Shown here piece after piece: positions 9,301 to 17,644 of a stretch of 35,945 bases of DNA. Origin of the DNA: an uncultured Bacteroidota bacterium (GTDB lineage Bacteria > Bacteroidota > Bacteroidia > Bacteroidales > P3); NCBI GenBank assembly GCA_902796265.1, contig CADBOG010000146.1, positions 1-35,945 of the forward strand. Reading direction: 5' to 3'. The stretch's first letter is position 1. Each line of letters starts with the position of its first letter. The position numbers were made by a program, and so were the translations under genes. The notes under the pieces are model-generated. The model was not told the DNA's origin. It searched no databases and saw only the letters and a program-made list of their open reading frames with translations.

Positions 9301-12300
9301 GGTCAATCTCAACATTGTTGGCATCAGGCCAAATGATATCTTTGCTTTCGAACGAAGTTCCCCATGGGGTGAGTTGCAGCGGCACCTCGTATTCGTAGTA
9401 GTTGCTGGTGTAGTCGCTGCCGAGACGTACAAAGAGGGTCAGGTCGCCGTCGTTGAGGTTTTCTGTCTCGAATTTCTTCTCGGCGTGGACAAACATCTTC
9501 ATCTTGCCGTAGTAGCGAAGGTCATACTGCGAATTGCGGTAGATGGCGCGGGCGTCGCCAGGATTGAGTTCCTGGATGTTGAGTTCGAGAGCCTGTTCGT
9601 TAAGTTCGGTGTATGCCGACGAGGTGGAGTACCAAGACTCACGCTCAATGTTGGGAGGCAGGTTGTAGGGTACTGGCTGACGCGAACCGTTCTCCTCAAT
9701 GTTGACGGTGCTGAGGGTGAAGGTTGTGTTCTCGCCCATGCCGGTGGGGTAGTCGCCAGGTTGCAGAAGGTCCTCGCTGTATTTGCGCCATGTGCCATAC
9801 ACCAGCTCGAGGGTGGCGAAACGCAGTATGACAGGTTCCTCGAATCCGTTGAGGAACATACGCATGAAACGTATCGACTGGAATCCGTTGATGTTGCCAA
9901 TCTTCTGGTCGGGTTCGCGTATTGGGATACGGAACTGATACCAGCGGCATGTTGTCGTGGTGCCATTGGCAAGTTGCACATTGCGGGCTTCCTGTATGTC
10001 GACGATATGGTTCTGACCTATGACCATCTGGTTGGGTCGCAGGTTGATGACATATTGGTAGTAGTTCTCGCTCTCGCTGAGGGTGTTGTCGCGGTTGATG
10101 TCCTCAATGTTAGGATAGGAAGAGCCCTCAGTAGAATAGTCTTCAGGATTGTCGGCATCGCTCACCGAGTTGCCTTCAGGGTTGTTATAGTATTTGTAGC
10201 GGTCGTTGATTTTGACATTATTCTGGTCGTAGTAAGAGCTACGGAAATAGCGGAAGTCATCACTTGAGGGGTCAGCGGCAGCCATCTGGTAGGCTTGCGA
10301 CGAAGTGCCGTGCAAGAGAGCTATACTCTGCAAGTAGTCGGCAAAGAAGCTCTGCTCATCTCCGAGGTCGTTGGCGCTGCTAAGACCATCGTAGCCGATA
10401 TCCTGATAGTGGCGAGAAGCCTCGTTGTTGTCGAAAGCGTTGACCACGGCTTGCATCTTGGCAACGCGACCCCAGATGGTGGTGTCGACAGGATTGGAGG
10501 CAAAAGCTTCATCTGTGTTTGCCGTAGGAAGGCCGTTCTCAAAGGCTTTGCGACCGTCGCGGAGGATGTCCTCGCTGATGTCACCCAAGTTGATATAGAG
10601 TCGTCCGCCCTCCTTAGAGTCGTCATGCTCGCCTGTCGTGGGGTCGATGAAGGGGTCCATGAGCCAAAACTCTATTGTCTCGATGTTTTGGCTTTCGAAA
10701 TCGGTGTAGGTCAGCTCGCGCATGATACCGCCCCAGCGGCTTTTGGGGTTGTTGAGGAATCCGTTTTGGTCGATACCGGAGCTGAAGGCTGTCGGTGCCA
10801 CATCGTAGTTGTAAGGTCCTTTTTCTGATGGATAGAAGGCGAGGTTGAGCTCGAAGACGCGGTTGTTCTCACCAGCAGCGATGCTCTTGTTTGGAAAGAC
10901 CTCCTTCTGGTCAATTTGGCGGGCGTAGGGATGAGAGCGGTCGTTCTCGTCGATGTTTTCAGGACAGTTGCTTTGGAAGAAGGTGTTGCTCACGCTGTAC
11001 CACGCTAGCTTAGCGCGATTGAAACCGTATGCCAATCCTGTGCCAGGACCCGTCTCGGGGAAGAGCGCCAGCGAGTTGCGGTAATCCTGTGGCGTAGAGG
11101 CCAGATGCCAGAATGAATAGCCTTTTAGGTCAATATTGCTCTCAGCTCCCTCGAAATCATCGATATAGGTTACCTTGCCGTCGTCGCTGCCAGTATTGGC
11201 CATACCGGGAATGAAGTGAGCAAACTCTGCCTGTAGTGTTAGGGTAGAGGGTGCTTTGGTTTGGATTCCAGGCAGCTTGTCAATGATTTTGGTGATTAAG
11301 GGAACGTCGTGACGATAGTTGAAGTCGATGCCCCAGATGGAGTTGCTTGTGGGTTCGTCGCCGAAATTGTTTTTCTGTGTTAACGGCTTTTCTCTCAGGT
11401 TCATGAATGTGGCACCGAGGTTGATGTCGGGGTCGAACTCATAGTTGAGGTGCAAACCCAGCATGGTTTTGGTCATCATGCTGAAAGAGCTGTTTTCAGA
11501 GCTGACGCTGATGGGGGTGCCAGATGCCAGCAGGCTTTCGTTGATGATACGTACCGTACCCATAGTGTAGTCGACGGTGTAGTCAACATTTTCTATGAGT
11601 GGCATACCTCCGGCAGTAACAGAGACAGAACCTTGAGTGACGCTGTATCCCAACTGAATCTCTCCACTCACAGAACTGGTGTAATAACCCTCGAGGTAGA
11701 ACTTGTTCTTGTCGGCATACTGTTGCGCAAGTGTTTGTGTCATAGTGTACAGCGAGTCGAAGCAGTAGCGGTTGGCAAGCGTGTTGTCACCAAGCATTTC
11801 GCGGAGGTCTTTGCCGAAGGGCTCCACATAAGGGAAGAAGATTCGACCTGTCGTTGCCTGGATGGTACCTCCCTTATAAGCAGCGCTGTCGAACCAGTCA
11901 AAGACTCCATCGGGATAATAGTAGCTCTGCGAGGCATCCATACGGTCAAGACCAAAGACCTGCACCAAGGGAGTAGCTTCGAGGGGACCTTCGGTGAAGT
12001 AGCCGATACCTACACCACCTTCTGGATTCTCATAAAGGACGTTGAGTCGGAAATTATCGCGGCTTATCTGTGTGCTTTTCAGGAAGTAGACATTCTTCAT
12101 CATCAGCTTCCATAGAGGGCTGCGGCTATTCACGGCCGACCCCTTGATAAGTTTGACGATAAGGGTATTGGGGTCGTTGACACCATCGGTGGTAAGTTCT
12201 CCTACCTGATAAACAGTTGTGTCGCCAATCACTTGATATTGAAATGCTACAGCCAATATCTGGTCGTTGGCAAGAGGCTGTGAAAGGGTGATGAATCCCA

Positions 12301-13573
12301 GCTGGGAGTTGAATGTATATTCATTAGAATTAAGCAGACGAGCACTCTCAACTTTCTCGTAGTCTTTGCCGCCTGAGAATCCGAGACCTTCCATATAGGA
12401 GCTGATGCTGTTGACGCTGCGTACTGCCGAAGTGTTGATAAGTTGCATGAGGTTGTTGCTGCGATAGCCGTCGGGGCGCACCGAAGTGCCAGCATAGACG
12501 CCTGGCGACGAAGTGACGTGCTCGCCAAGGTCGGTGAGAGCCAAGATGTTGCGGTTGTTGGTTACGGCAGCACCGATATTTGTGCGCCACACCTCAAGGC
12601 GTATAATCTTGATATTGCTGTTGACCACGGGAAGGGTCGACATAGCCTTGTTGTAGTTGTCGTAGAAGTACTGGGCGATGAAGTAGTGGCGGTTCTCTTC
12701 GTACTCGTCGGCACGAATCTCGAACTCTTGTGCCGATGCGCCGCCTTGTACCTGCATGTTTTCTGTTGAGGTCTCCTTTTGGCTGAAAACTGCATCGACG
12801 GTCAGTTTGCCGAATTTCAGTTTCGAGTGGACACCAAAGAGCCTCTGGCTACCCTTGATGAGGGTGGTGTTGAGTGGAAACGAGATATCGGCAGCTTCCA
12901 GAAGTTGGATGATGTCATCCTCTTTGCCCTCATATTTCAGTTTTATCTGATTCTCGAAGTCGAAGGTTGCCTGTGTGTTCCAATTGATGTCGGTATTGAT
13001 GAGGTCGCCAATCTTTGCATTGAGTGTCAGCTGGATATTCTCGTCGAAGTCAAAGTTGGTGACGCTGCGACGGCTTTCGTCAATAGATGGGTTATTGGTG
13101 TAGTTGTTGACCATTTGTAGCGTAAGGTCGGCACTCCCCGAAGGGGTTATCTTGATTTCGGGCATCTCCTTGAGACTCTCCAGCTTGCGACTTATCTCGT
13201 TGAATCCGGGTATCTTGCTAAGCAATCCCTCTTCGCCGCCTCCTGTTGCGCTGTTTTGCTCCAGTTTCTCTCCCCAAAAGTCGTTCATCAGTTGTCCCAT
13301 GCGGTAATCTTGATACTCTTGGAAGGACATATATTGGCGGCTGATGACTACGTCGCCAACCTTGGTAATCTTCACATATCCATGCACATCGGGGTCGTAC
13401 TCAACTGTCGTAGTCATGTTCGACGGATTGTTGAGGTACATAGGGCTTTGCGGTTGGTCGCTTCCTGTCGAAGGAATGGGGAAGTGGAGCTCGGTGCCAG
13501 AGCTGTCAGGAACGTCTGGTTCAACTTGCGCCATTGCAGGAGCAGCGATCAGCACTAAAGCCAACAAAACCAT
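6317..13573 (-). CDS. sprA: T9SS outer-membrane translocon protein SprA (Sov)
   Basis: SprA/Sov forms the giant outer-membrane beta-barrel pore through which T9SS cargo leaves the periplasm. 2418 residues fits the family. Recognisable regions are the N-terminal SprA motif (YISRQYMSF-type, here VVISRQYMSFQEYQDYRMG), repeated beta-rich blocks such as LGLHLNYEFDPDINLGATF, VTYIDDFEGAESNIDLKGYSFWHLASTP, KSAIVWINELRLSDF, and a C-terminal strand ending GGITVRFSF. A Lys/Asp-rich insertion lies near residues 1885-1945. The first ATG leaves a short signal peptide (MVLLALVLIAAPAMAQ) without the usual basic residues. In-frame codons before it would encode a more typical n-region (AHRLTVIFRC) but contain no ATG, GTG or TTG. 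Next to ruvA, as often seen in Bacteroidota. Confidence 0.96.
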   Translation of the reverse strand: MVLLALVLIAAPAMAQVEPDVPDSSGTELHFPIPSTGSDQPQSPMYLNNPSNMTTTVEYDPDVHGYVKITKVGDVVISRQYMSFQEYQDYRMGQLMNDFWGEKLEQNSATGGGEEGLLSKIPGFNEISRKLESLKEMPEIKITPSGSADLTLQMVNNYTNNPSIDESRRSVTNFDFDENIQLTLNAKIGDLINTDINWNTQATFDFENQIKLKYEGKEDDIIQLLEAADISFPLNTTLIKGSQRLFGVHSKLKFGKLTVDAVFSQKETSTENMQVQGGASAQEFEIRADEYEENRHYFIAQYFYDNYNKAMSTLPVVNSNIKIIRLEVWRTNIGAAVTNNRNILALTDLGEHVTSSPGVYAGTSVRPDGYRSNNLMQLINTSAVRSVNSISSYMEGLGFSGGKDYEKVESARLLNSNEYTFNSQLGFITLSQPLANDQILAVAFQYQVIGDTTVYQVGELTTDGVNDPNTLIVKLIKGSAVNSRSPLWKLMMKNVYFLKSTQISRDNFRLNVLYENPEGGVGIGYFTEGPLEATPLVQVFGLDRMDASQSYYYPDGVFDWFDSAAYKGGTIQATTGRIFFPYVEPFGKDLREMLGDNTLANRYCFDSLYTMTQTLAQQYADKNKFYLEGYYTSSVSGEIQLGYSVTQGSVSVTAGGMPLIENVDYTVDYTMGTVRIINESLLASGTPISVSSENSSFSMMTKTMLGLHLNYEFDPDINLGATFMNLREKPLTQKNNFGDEPTSNSIWGIDFNYRHDVPLITKIIDKLPGIQTKAPSTLTLQAEFAHFIPGMANTGSDDGKVTYIDDFEGAESNIDLKGYSFWHLASTPQDYRNSLALFPETGPGTGLAYGFNRAKLAWYSVSNTFFQSNCPENIDENDRSHPYARQIDQKEVFPNKSIAAGENNRVFELNLAFYPSEKGPYNYDVAPTAFSSGIDQNGFLNNPKSRWGGIMRELTYTDFESQNIETIEFWLMDPFIDPTTGEHDDSKEGGRLYINLGDISEDILRDGRKAFENGLPTANTDEAFASNPVDTTIWGRVAKMQAVVNAFDNNEASRHYQDIGYDGLSSANDLGDEQSFFADYLQSIALLHGTSSQAYQMAAADPSSDDFRYFRSSYYDQNNVKINDRYKYYNNPEGNSVSDADNPEDYSTEGSSYPNIEDINRDNTLSESENYYQYVINLRPNQMVIGQNHIVDIQEARNVQLANGTTTTCRWYQFRIPIREPDQKIGNINGFQSIRFMRMFLNGFEEPVILRFATLELVYGTWRKYSEDLLQPGDYPTGMGENTTFTLSTVNIEENGSRQPVPYNLPPNIERESWYSTSSAYTELNEQALELNIQELNPGDARAIYRNSQYDLRYYGKMKMFVHAEKKFETENLNDGDLTLFVRLGSDYTSNYYEYEVPLQLTPWGTSFESKDIIWPDANNVEIDLQKMVEIKTNRNRHIRNGELEYNSTSLYSEIADGHRYTVMGSPNLGKVKVIMVGVRNPRKQTLDDAGDMMPKSAIVWINELRLSDFINNGGWAAMALARTNLADIGNLSLYSSYTTSGFGNLEDKLNKLELINTFNLQTTLNLEVGKFFPEDWGVHIPLYVDYNNQIGSPEYNPLDPDVKLKDDLKTYKTMAERDSVRKMTQQRKSTTNITLTNIRKDRTGKSALKPHFYDIANFSVSYAYSGERSSDDDIEYYNKDQHRGGLTYNFAVNQPKQFKPFEKMKPFQNKNLKFVKDFNIYYQPKNISFSTEIYRDNEETLLRNKSAALVIMNPTYFKQFTWQRQYNVQYDLARSFHITYDATANARIDEPPGMVDRSSSDSLWRDILHGGTMQNFLQNINISWDLPINKLPYMDFLRTPITYRTNYNFLGTTLALADQGAVISNNTVISLSAQGNFQTLYNKSKLLKKAYAKKPPKKNEVNKKGKDADKDKNELDKKRGLEQRKADDRVADSLRKAQLQERLQDLAYFGLRLATSVKNINFQYNNTFGATIAGFMGESRIVGLDPSNHWAPGASFVLGLPDNSSFDINNTSIQNSTIESLLRDDLLSQDTLMNTPNLGNRNRVITLQATVEPLRDFRIELSANQNYSSHQEYYYKYSNASGYVEGPLSPMTRGSYTTTTWAFQTMFKDRDELFRQFVDSRTDIAMSLADLNPDPYCDQMVRDTMNGLYYPAGYGANQQTVLLTAFLSTYMGKDSKSFSPFMKMPMPNWSINYNGLSKIEFLKKWFTNISISHKYSSTYSVGNFYTDAAISAITEGYDYGTETITNNNGDYIAPVSMDGVILSEQFSPLIMLSVNMVNSFNFKLSIQKSRNLGLSFSNNQLTETYRDGITFGTGYRFKDLEFHIKAGDKTHHLKSDLVLQANITYNSNMTMIRKINQNTNQISSGSKVWMAEVSAEYALSTTLTLRAFFQTNINKPYISNAFPNSTTKGGITVRFSF

Positions 13574-13758
13574 GCATCGGAAGATGACGGTGAGACGATG
13601 GGCAATATTTGGAAGAGAAAGATTGATAGTTAAAGGTAGGTATTAGAGGTTGAAGTATAATGAATAGAGGTTGTTGGCGATGTTAGTGTTTCTAGATATT
13701 ATCGTTATGAAGTAGTATAGTTATGAGGTTATGATGCGTTATATCGTTGATTGTAGGA

Positions 13759-14352
13759 TTAGATTCCGTGAGCAAGCGCAAGCTTGATAAGCTCCTCCAC
13801 AGAGGCAGCAGGATTGCTGTCGGCCACCTTGTTGAGAACCTTCTCGGCTGCTGCTTTTGGAAATCCGAGCATAACCAAAGCAGATAACGCCTCTTCGCTG
13901 TTTTTATTGTTCGTTATTGTCGGAGCTATGCCTTCGCTGCCCATCATTGCTGCAGGATCCACTTTGTCACGCAGCTCGAGGATTATGCGTTGTGCCGTTT
14001 TGGCACCTATGCCTTTCACCTTTTGCACTCTCTTTGCGTCGTTGTCGACAATGGCTCGCATCAGTTCGTCGACAGTTAGCGACGAGAGCATCACGCGTGC
14101 TGTTGCTGCTCCCACTCCGTTGACGGATATCAGCAGGCGGAACATCTCCCTTTCGGCAGAATCGAAGAAGCCTATCAGCAGGTGAGCATCTTCGCGCACA
14201 ATCTCGTGAACGAGCAGCTTGACTTGCTGCATATCTTTGATTTTTGAATAGGTGTTGAGGGTTATCTCAAGAAGGTAACCCACACCACCGCAGTCGATTA
14301 CTGCATAGGTGGGTGTTGCTTCGTCAAGTCGGCCGGATATGTAGTTGTACAT
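13759..14352 (-). CDS. ruvA: Holliday junction branch migration protein RuvA
   Basis: RuvA binds Holliday junctions and loads the RuvB motor during recombinational repair. 197 residues, normal length. The OB-fold domain I is at the start (MYNYISGRLDEATPTYAVIDCGGVGYLLEI begins the typical pattern). Domain II carries two helix-hairpin-helix motifs, SVNGVGAATARVML and KVKGIGAKTAQRIILELRDK. The C-terminal domain III (SEEALSALVMLGFPKAAAEKVLNKV) binds RuvB. The ATG at 14350-14352 is the family start. The gene lies between a lipoprotein gene and sprA in the same direction; the 185-bp gap to sprA may hold the sprA promoter, but no convincing box was found there. Confidence 0.97.
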   Translation of the reverse strand: MYNYISGRLDEATPTYAVIDCGGVGYLLEITLNTYSKIKDMQQVKLLVHEIVREDAHLLIGFFDSAEREMFRLLISVNGVGAATARVMLSSLTVDELMRAIVDNDAKRVQKVKGIGAKTAQRIILELRDKVDPAAMMGSEGIAPTITNNKNSEEALSALVMLGFPKAAAEKVLNKVADSNPAASVEELIKLALAHGI

Positions 14353-14419
14353 TGGAAGGGGTTTTTGAGTTTGGTTTTATGATGTGACTAATCGTGAAAG
14401 AGAGAAAGATGTAGAATTG

Positions 14420-15898
14420 CTATTGTTTTATAGGTTCCAGAGCTCCTATTGTGGGCGGATTGGAGCGGGGAGTGCCGTGAAGGTCGGTGTTGGAGATTAG
14501 GTAGTTGGCATTTCCCGCTCCTATGGCTGGTGACTCCTCTTGGGGTACGAAGTTGTTCTCCTGAGGATTGGTAAATAGGGGGTCTCTGTTGAGTATTACT
14601 GTCTCGTCGCCATTGTCTATAAGGCTTGAACGCAACAGGCAATGGCTGAATGTGCAGTTGTAGTCGCAGCCTTCCAATTGGTCGAACTTGATTTCACCTG
14701 CGTTGTTCGAGCCGCTGAAGTTGCCATAGATGATACAGTTGCGGAAGGTCGCCTCACGCAGCGGTCGTGGGAAGATGGTCGTCTCGTTGTAGGCATAATA
14801 GTTGTTGATGACCACCGAGGGTGTCTTGCGCGAGCTGTATCGCCAATAGTTGGCGAAGGTGGAGTTGGAGAAGATGTAGCGGCCGCCATAATGAAGGTCG
14901 AGCAAAGCGGTGCCGCAGTTATACACCAGCAGGTTGTCGCCCACAATATATGCACCTTGCCCCAAGATGCCTCTCTCCGAGTGGTTGCAAATCACGCTGT
15001 TGGTGATTTCTAGTGTGGGGTTGTTGTTGACGTTTGTGTCGACCATCAATCCATAGGTGCCATTCTCTATGTGTGCCCATTCAATATGGTTATCTTTGCT
15101 ACCTTGCGAGAGCCAGATATGGCTCCATTGGCCAGGAAGGCTGTCGTAGTAGCCGTCGTGTCTCATCGAGGTGAACAATACGGGTTTTTCCATAGTGCCT
15201 CGCACGTCGAGTGTGGCGCTGTCATATACCCATAGGCAGGCGTTGTTGGCGAAGTAAATCTCGTCGCCGGCGGTAAGGTGCAGCGTCTCGTTGCTGTTCA
15301 CTACGGCATAACCCATAACCACATGCGGCAGCGTATGATCCCAAGTGTTGCAGTCGATGATGGAGAATGGAATCCACATTGTGTCTATCTGTCCTCGGCG
15401 ATTGATGTAGAGTTGGTAAATCTGGTGAGTGTAGGTGGGAACATGATAAACGGCGTTGCGGCCATAGGCCTCTATGGGTAGTCGTTGCTGTTTGTTGTTG
15501 AAATTGAAGACGATATTGGCGTCAATCAAGAATGGGTTTGTCTGGTCGTTGGGGTTGATATTGGCTTGAATGAAGACGAAGATGCTGTCGTGGGCGGCAA
15601 TCTCCACATTGCGTGCCACGCGGTTGGTGTCGCCATCAACATTGAGGCGGAACCTGTTAGCGTATTGTCCCTCTATGGTGACGGCATCAATCAGCAGCGG
15701 CTCGTCGTAGTTGTTGTATACTCTAACCTCTCTCGTGGTCGTCACCATTGCCGTGAAGACGGTATCGAACGCGACGGTGTCCGACGAGAAGGCAAGCTTA
15801 GCCGATGTGTCGCTCAGGAACAGCTCCTCCTTCACGCACGAGGTAAGCGTCGTCATCGCCACCAACAATATAAATATGTATTTCGCTATTCTTGCCAT
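14420..15898 (-). CDS. Outer-envelope lipoprotein with right-handed beta-helix
   Basis: A 492-residue lipoprotein of unknown function. The signal peptide MARIAKYIFILLVAMTTLTSC ends in a lipobox (LTSC, Cys21). The N-terminal part (about 30-150) looks like an immunoglobulin-like, DUF1573/choice-of-anchor type region (LAFSSDTVAFDTVFT, then VRVYNNYDEPLLIDAV). From about residue 200 on there are repeated short beta-strand turns with N/D-rich ends (WAHIENGTYGLMVDTNVN, LEITNSVICNHSERGILG, ATFRNCIIYGNFSGSNN) and a final SPAIGAGNANY...GTPRSNPPTIGALEP signature common in parallel beta-helix surface proteins of Bacteroidota. It follows the M64 gene by 18 bp, so they are likely co-transcribed. A carbohydrate-related or adhesive role is possible but nothing catalytic is visible. 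Confidence 0.8.
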   Translation of the reverse strand: MARIAKYIFILLVAMTTLTSCVKEELFLSDTSAKLAFSSDTVAFDTVFTAMVTTTREVRVYNNYDEPLLIDAVTIEGQYANRFRLNVDGDTNRVARNVEIAAHDSIFVFIQANINPNDQTNPFLIDANIVFNFNNKQQRLPIEAYGRNAVYHVPTYTHQIYQLYINRRGQIDTMWIPFSIIDCNTWDHTLPHVVMGYAVVNSNETLHLTAGDEIYFANNACLWVYDSATLDVRGTMEKPVLFTSMRHDGYYDSLPGQWSHIWLSQGSKDNHIEWAHIENGTYGLMVDTNVNNNPTLEITNSVICNHSERGILGQGAYIVGDNLLVYNCGTALLDLHYGGRYIFSNSTFANYWRYSSRKTPSVVINNYYAYNETTIFPRPLREATFRNCIIYGNFSGSNNAGEIKFDQLEGCDYNCTFSHCLLRSSLIDNGDETVILNRDPLFTNPQENNFVPQEESPAIGAGNANYLISNTDLHGTPRSNPPTIGALEPIKQ

Positions 15899-15916
15899 TC
15901 GTGGTATTGAAATCCG

Positions 15917-17206
15917 CTATTTTACATAAAGATCGAATATCTCGTGCAGCCGCTTGGTGCACACGGGGCAAAATGCGGCATAGTCGCGCATCATGCATTT
16001 GGTGCAAGGGCGATAGCAACCCTTCTCCAGATATCCGGCACCCTCGTATGCTCCCACAGGACCGTTCTCCCTTTTGCCAAGACCTTTCACCGGCTCGGTC
16101 GGAATAGGTGTCCCTTCGGGAACGATGTTCTTCCATTTCGATTCGAAATTCACCAGCGACGTGATGTTTGGCTCCAAAGGCTCGATGCCCACATAGCGGC
16201 GGTTATAGTTAGAGTCGTCCTCCACGTATTCGTCGGCAAGACCTCCTATCGAGTGTCCAAGCTCGTGTGGCAATATCCACATCGACATCTTCTGTACGGC
16301 ACTGAATGCGTAGTAGTTGTAAATGGCTCCTCCGCCGTATGTGTCGCAGTTGGCCATGATGATGATATGGTCGTAAGCCACACCCCTCAGCAGGTCGTGC
16401 AGCCGGAAGATGTTGGTAGTCATCAGGTAACGATCCATGTTGAATGTGTTGTAGGTCGACCCCACAGCGCTCTCCACATATCGGTTGGCATTAGGGTCAG
16501 TCACGCCGCTTTCGTTCATCAGCATTCCCACGCCCCAGATGTTGAAGTCGCCCTTACGTTTCTTGAAAGGTTCCTGCTCTACTGTATATTGTGCGAATTT
16601 CTGGAAATCCTCCTTCATCTTCCGCGCATCCTTCTTGCCGTAGCCTTCAGCAACGATGACGACATCAATCTTATTGTGTGGGTCGCCGTTGTTAAGCAGC
16701 TCTATGGGTCTCTTGCCGGGGAGTGGCTTGCAGCGGAAGGTCGATGGGTCGAAAGCAAACCTTGCCGAAGTGAAGAACTGGTTTTTGGCATCCCTCTTCT
16801 GCAACAGTATGTCAACCCTATGTTTCGGGAACGGCACAAGCATCGTCTCTTCGAAAGTCGCCACGCTGTCCTTGACCCTTCCGGCTATCGTTGAGCGGTA
16901 TTCCTCGAAAAGGGTATTGTAGCAGCGCGAGTAAAGCATGCGTCCGCTTTTGGGTTCGGCCACAACAATACGGTATTCTCCATTGTCGATAGGGTCGAGG
17001 AGCTGCGTCAGCGAACCTGCCCACATGTCGTTCTGGTATACGAACTTGCTCAACACGCAAGTGTCATGCTTCTTGCATCCCGACCTCAGATAGTCGACCC
17101 TTAGTGCCGAATCCCTGAAATGGTCAGCAAATACAACATTCTCTTGTGCCTGCGAACTTGCAATCATGCAAGTCATAACAGCTATTATAAGAAGACTCTT
17201 TCTCAT
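15917..17206 (-). CDS. Secreted M64 (IgA peptidase-like) metallopeptidase
   Basis: Zinc peptidase of family M64, named after an IgA-cleaving enzyme. 429 residues from the chosen start MRKSLLIIAVMTCMIASSQA (17204-17206), which gives a clean signal peptide; an in-frame ATG 15 codons upstream would only add a poor extension. The active site is HELGHSIGGLADEY, with His314, Glu315, His318 and Asp325 as probable ligands and base. The first half is the M64 N-terminal beta domain. The C-terminus has a compact cysteine group, C397, C401, C404, C413 and C416 (CTKCMMRD, FCPVC), recurring in Bacteroidota M64 enzymes and probably structural or metal-binding. Natural substrate cannot be deduced; IgA cleavage should not be assumed. 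Confidence 0.9.
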   Translation of the reverse strand: MRKSLLIIAVMTCMIASSQAQENVVFADHFRDSALRVDYLRSGCKKHDTCVLSKFVYQNDMWAGSLTQLLDPIDNGEYRIVVAEPKSGRMLYSRCYNTLFEEYRSTIAGRVKDSVATFEETMLVPFPKHRVDILLQKRDAKNQFFTSARFAFDPSTFRCKPLPGKRPIELLNNGDPHNKIDVVIVAEGYGKKDARKMKEDFQKFAQYTVEQEPFKKRKGDFNIWGVGMLMNESGVTDPNANRYVESAVGSTYNTFNMDRYLMTTNIFRLHDLLRGVAYDHIIIMANCDTYGGGAIYNYYAFSAVQKMSMWILPHELGHSIGGLADEYVEDDSNYNRRYVGIEPLEPNITSLVNFESKWKNIVPEGTPIPTEPVKGLGKRENGPVGAYEGAGYLEKGCYRPCTKCMMRDYAAFCPVCTKRLHEIFDLYVK

Positions 17207-17419
17207 TGTCGTTTGATGAATAAAGTTAATAATCAGTTTGGTATAGCGCATCGATGGCTCTCTCGCCGTTCGTCAATGCCACCAAGCAAAACCATACCTA
17301 ATGAACATCATTAACGCCTAAATGCTGCTTTTATTATGTACCCTATTAAAAAAAGACGCTAACCCCCTTTTCCGCACCCTTTGATGATTGTCTCAAAAAA
17401 GGATGCGAAAAGATATTTT

Positions 17420-17518
17420 CAACTCTAACCTAACTCTAACTTAAGTCTAACTTAAGTCTGACTTAACTCCTACTTAACTCCTACCTAACTCCCACTTAAC
17501 TCCTACTTAAGGTTTACT
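17420..17518. repeat. Nine tandem copies of an 11-bp unit
   Basis: Consensus TAACTCCTACT. Units start at 17420, 17431, 17442, 17453, 17464, 17475, 17486, 17497 and 17508, with no indel between them. Every unit but the first begins TAA, and most end in ACT or ACC. Divergence is by substitution only (for example TAAGTCTAACT, TAACTCCCACT), greatest in the last copy (TAAGGTTTACT). The period is close to one helical turn, so any protein bound to each unit would lie on the same face. It sits about 100 bp upstream of the rightward promoter element. Confidence 0.95.
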
Positions 17519-17614
17519 CAAAAAAATGCGTTTTTTAGCAATTGGTCATGTCAGTTATGAATGAAGTTTTCTTGCCTAAAAACAGCTTCTATCTTACCAA
17601 TCAGATTTTTTTCG

Positions 17615-17622
17615 TATTTTTG
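17615..17622 (+). promoter_or_regulatory. Putative -7 promoter element for the YciO-like gene
   Basis: TATTTTTG matches the Bacteroidota -7 consensus TAnnTTTG and lies 22 bp before the ATG at 17645. This position also argues against the longer reading frame that starts at 17561, since that would be upstream of the transcript start. A good -33 TTTG is not evident. Confidence 0.5.
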
Positions 17623-17644
17623 CAGTTTCAAAAAAGCTCTACAG

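Larger units (their letters stand above)
17207..17644. other. Divergent intergenic region with repeats
   Basis: This 438-bp gap separates the leftward M64 gene and the rightward YciO-like gene and holds no plausible coding sequence. It contains an imperfect inverted repeat (TTTTCCGCACCCTTTG at 17368-17383 against CAAAAAAGGATGCGAAAA at 17394-17411), then nine tandem 11-bp units (17420-17518), then a -7 promoter element at 17615-17622. The left 150 bp are unremarkable and A/T-rich; no clear promoter for the M64 gene was found. Confidence 0.75.

Noticed and set aside
9197-10267. 356-codon open frame on the plus strand
   Set aside because: It is antisense to sprA. Several long plus-strand frames occur all along sprA and arise from its codon bias; the translation is not protein-like and has no recognisable motif or start context.
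15944-16894. 316-codon plus-strand frame
   Set aside because: Antisense to the M64 peptidase; the minus-strand product has a signal peptide and the HExxH site.
17420-17518. Possible CRISPR array
   Set aside because: The units are 11 bp, adjacent, with no spacers and no cas genes nearby.
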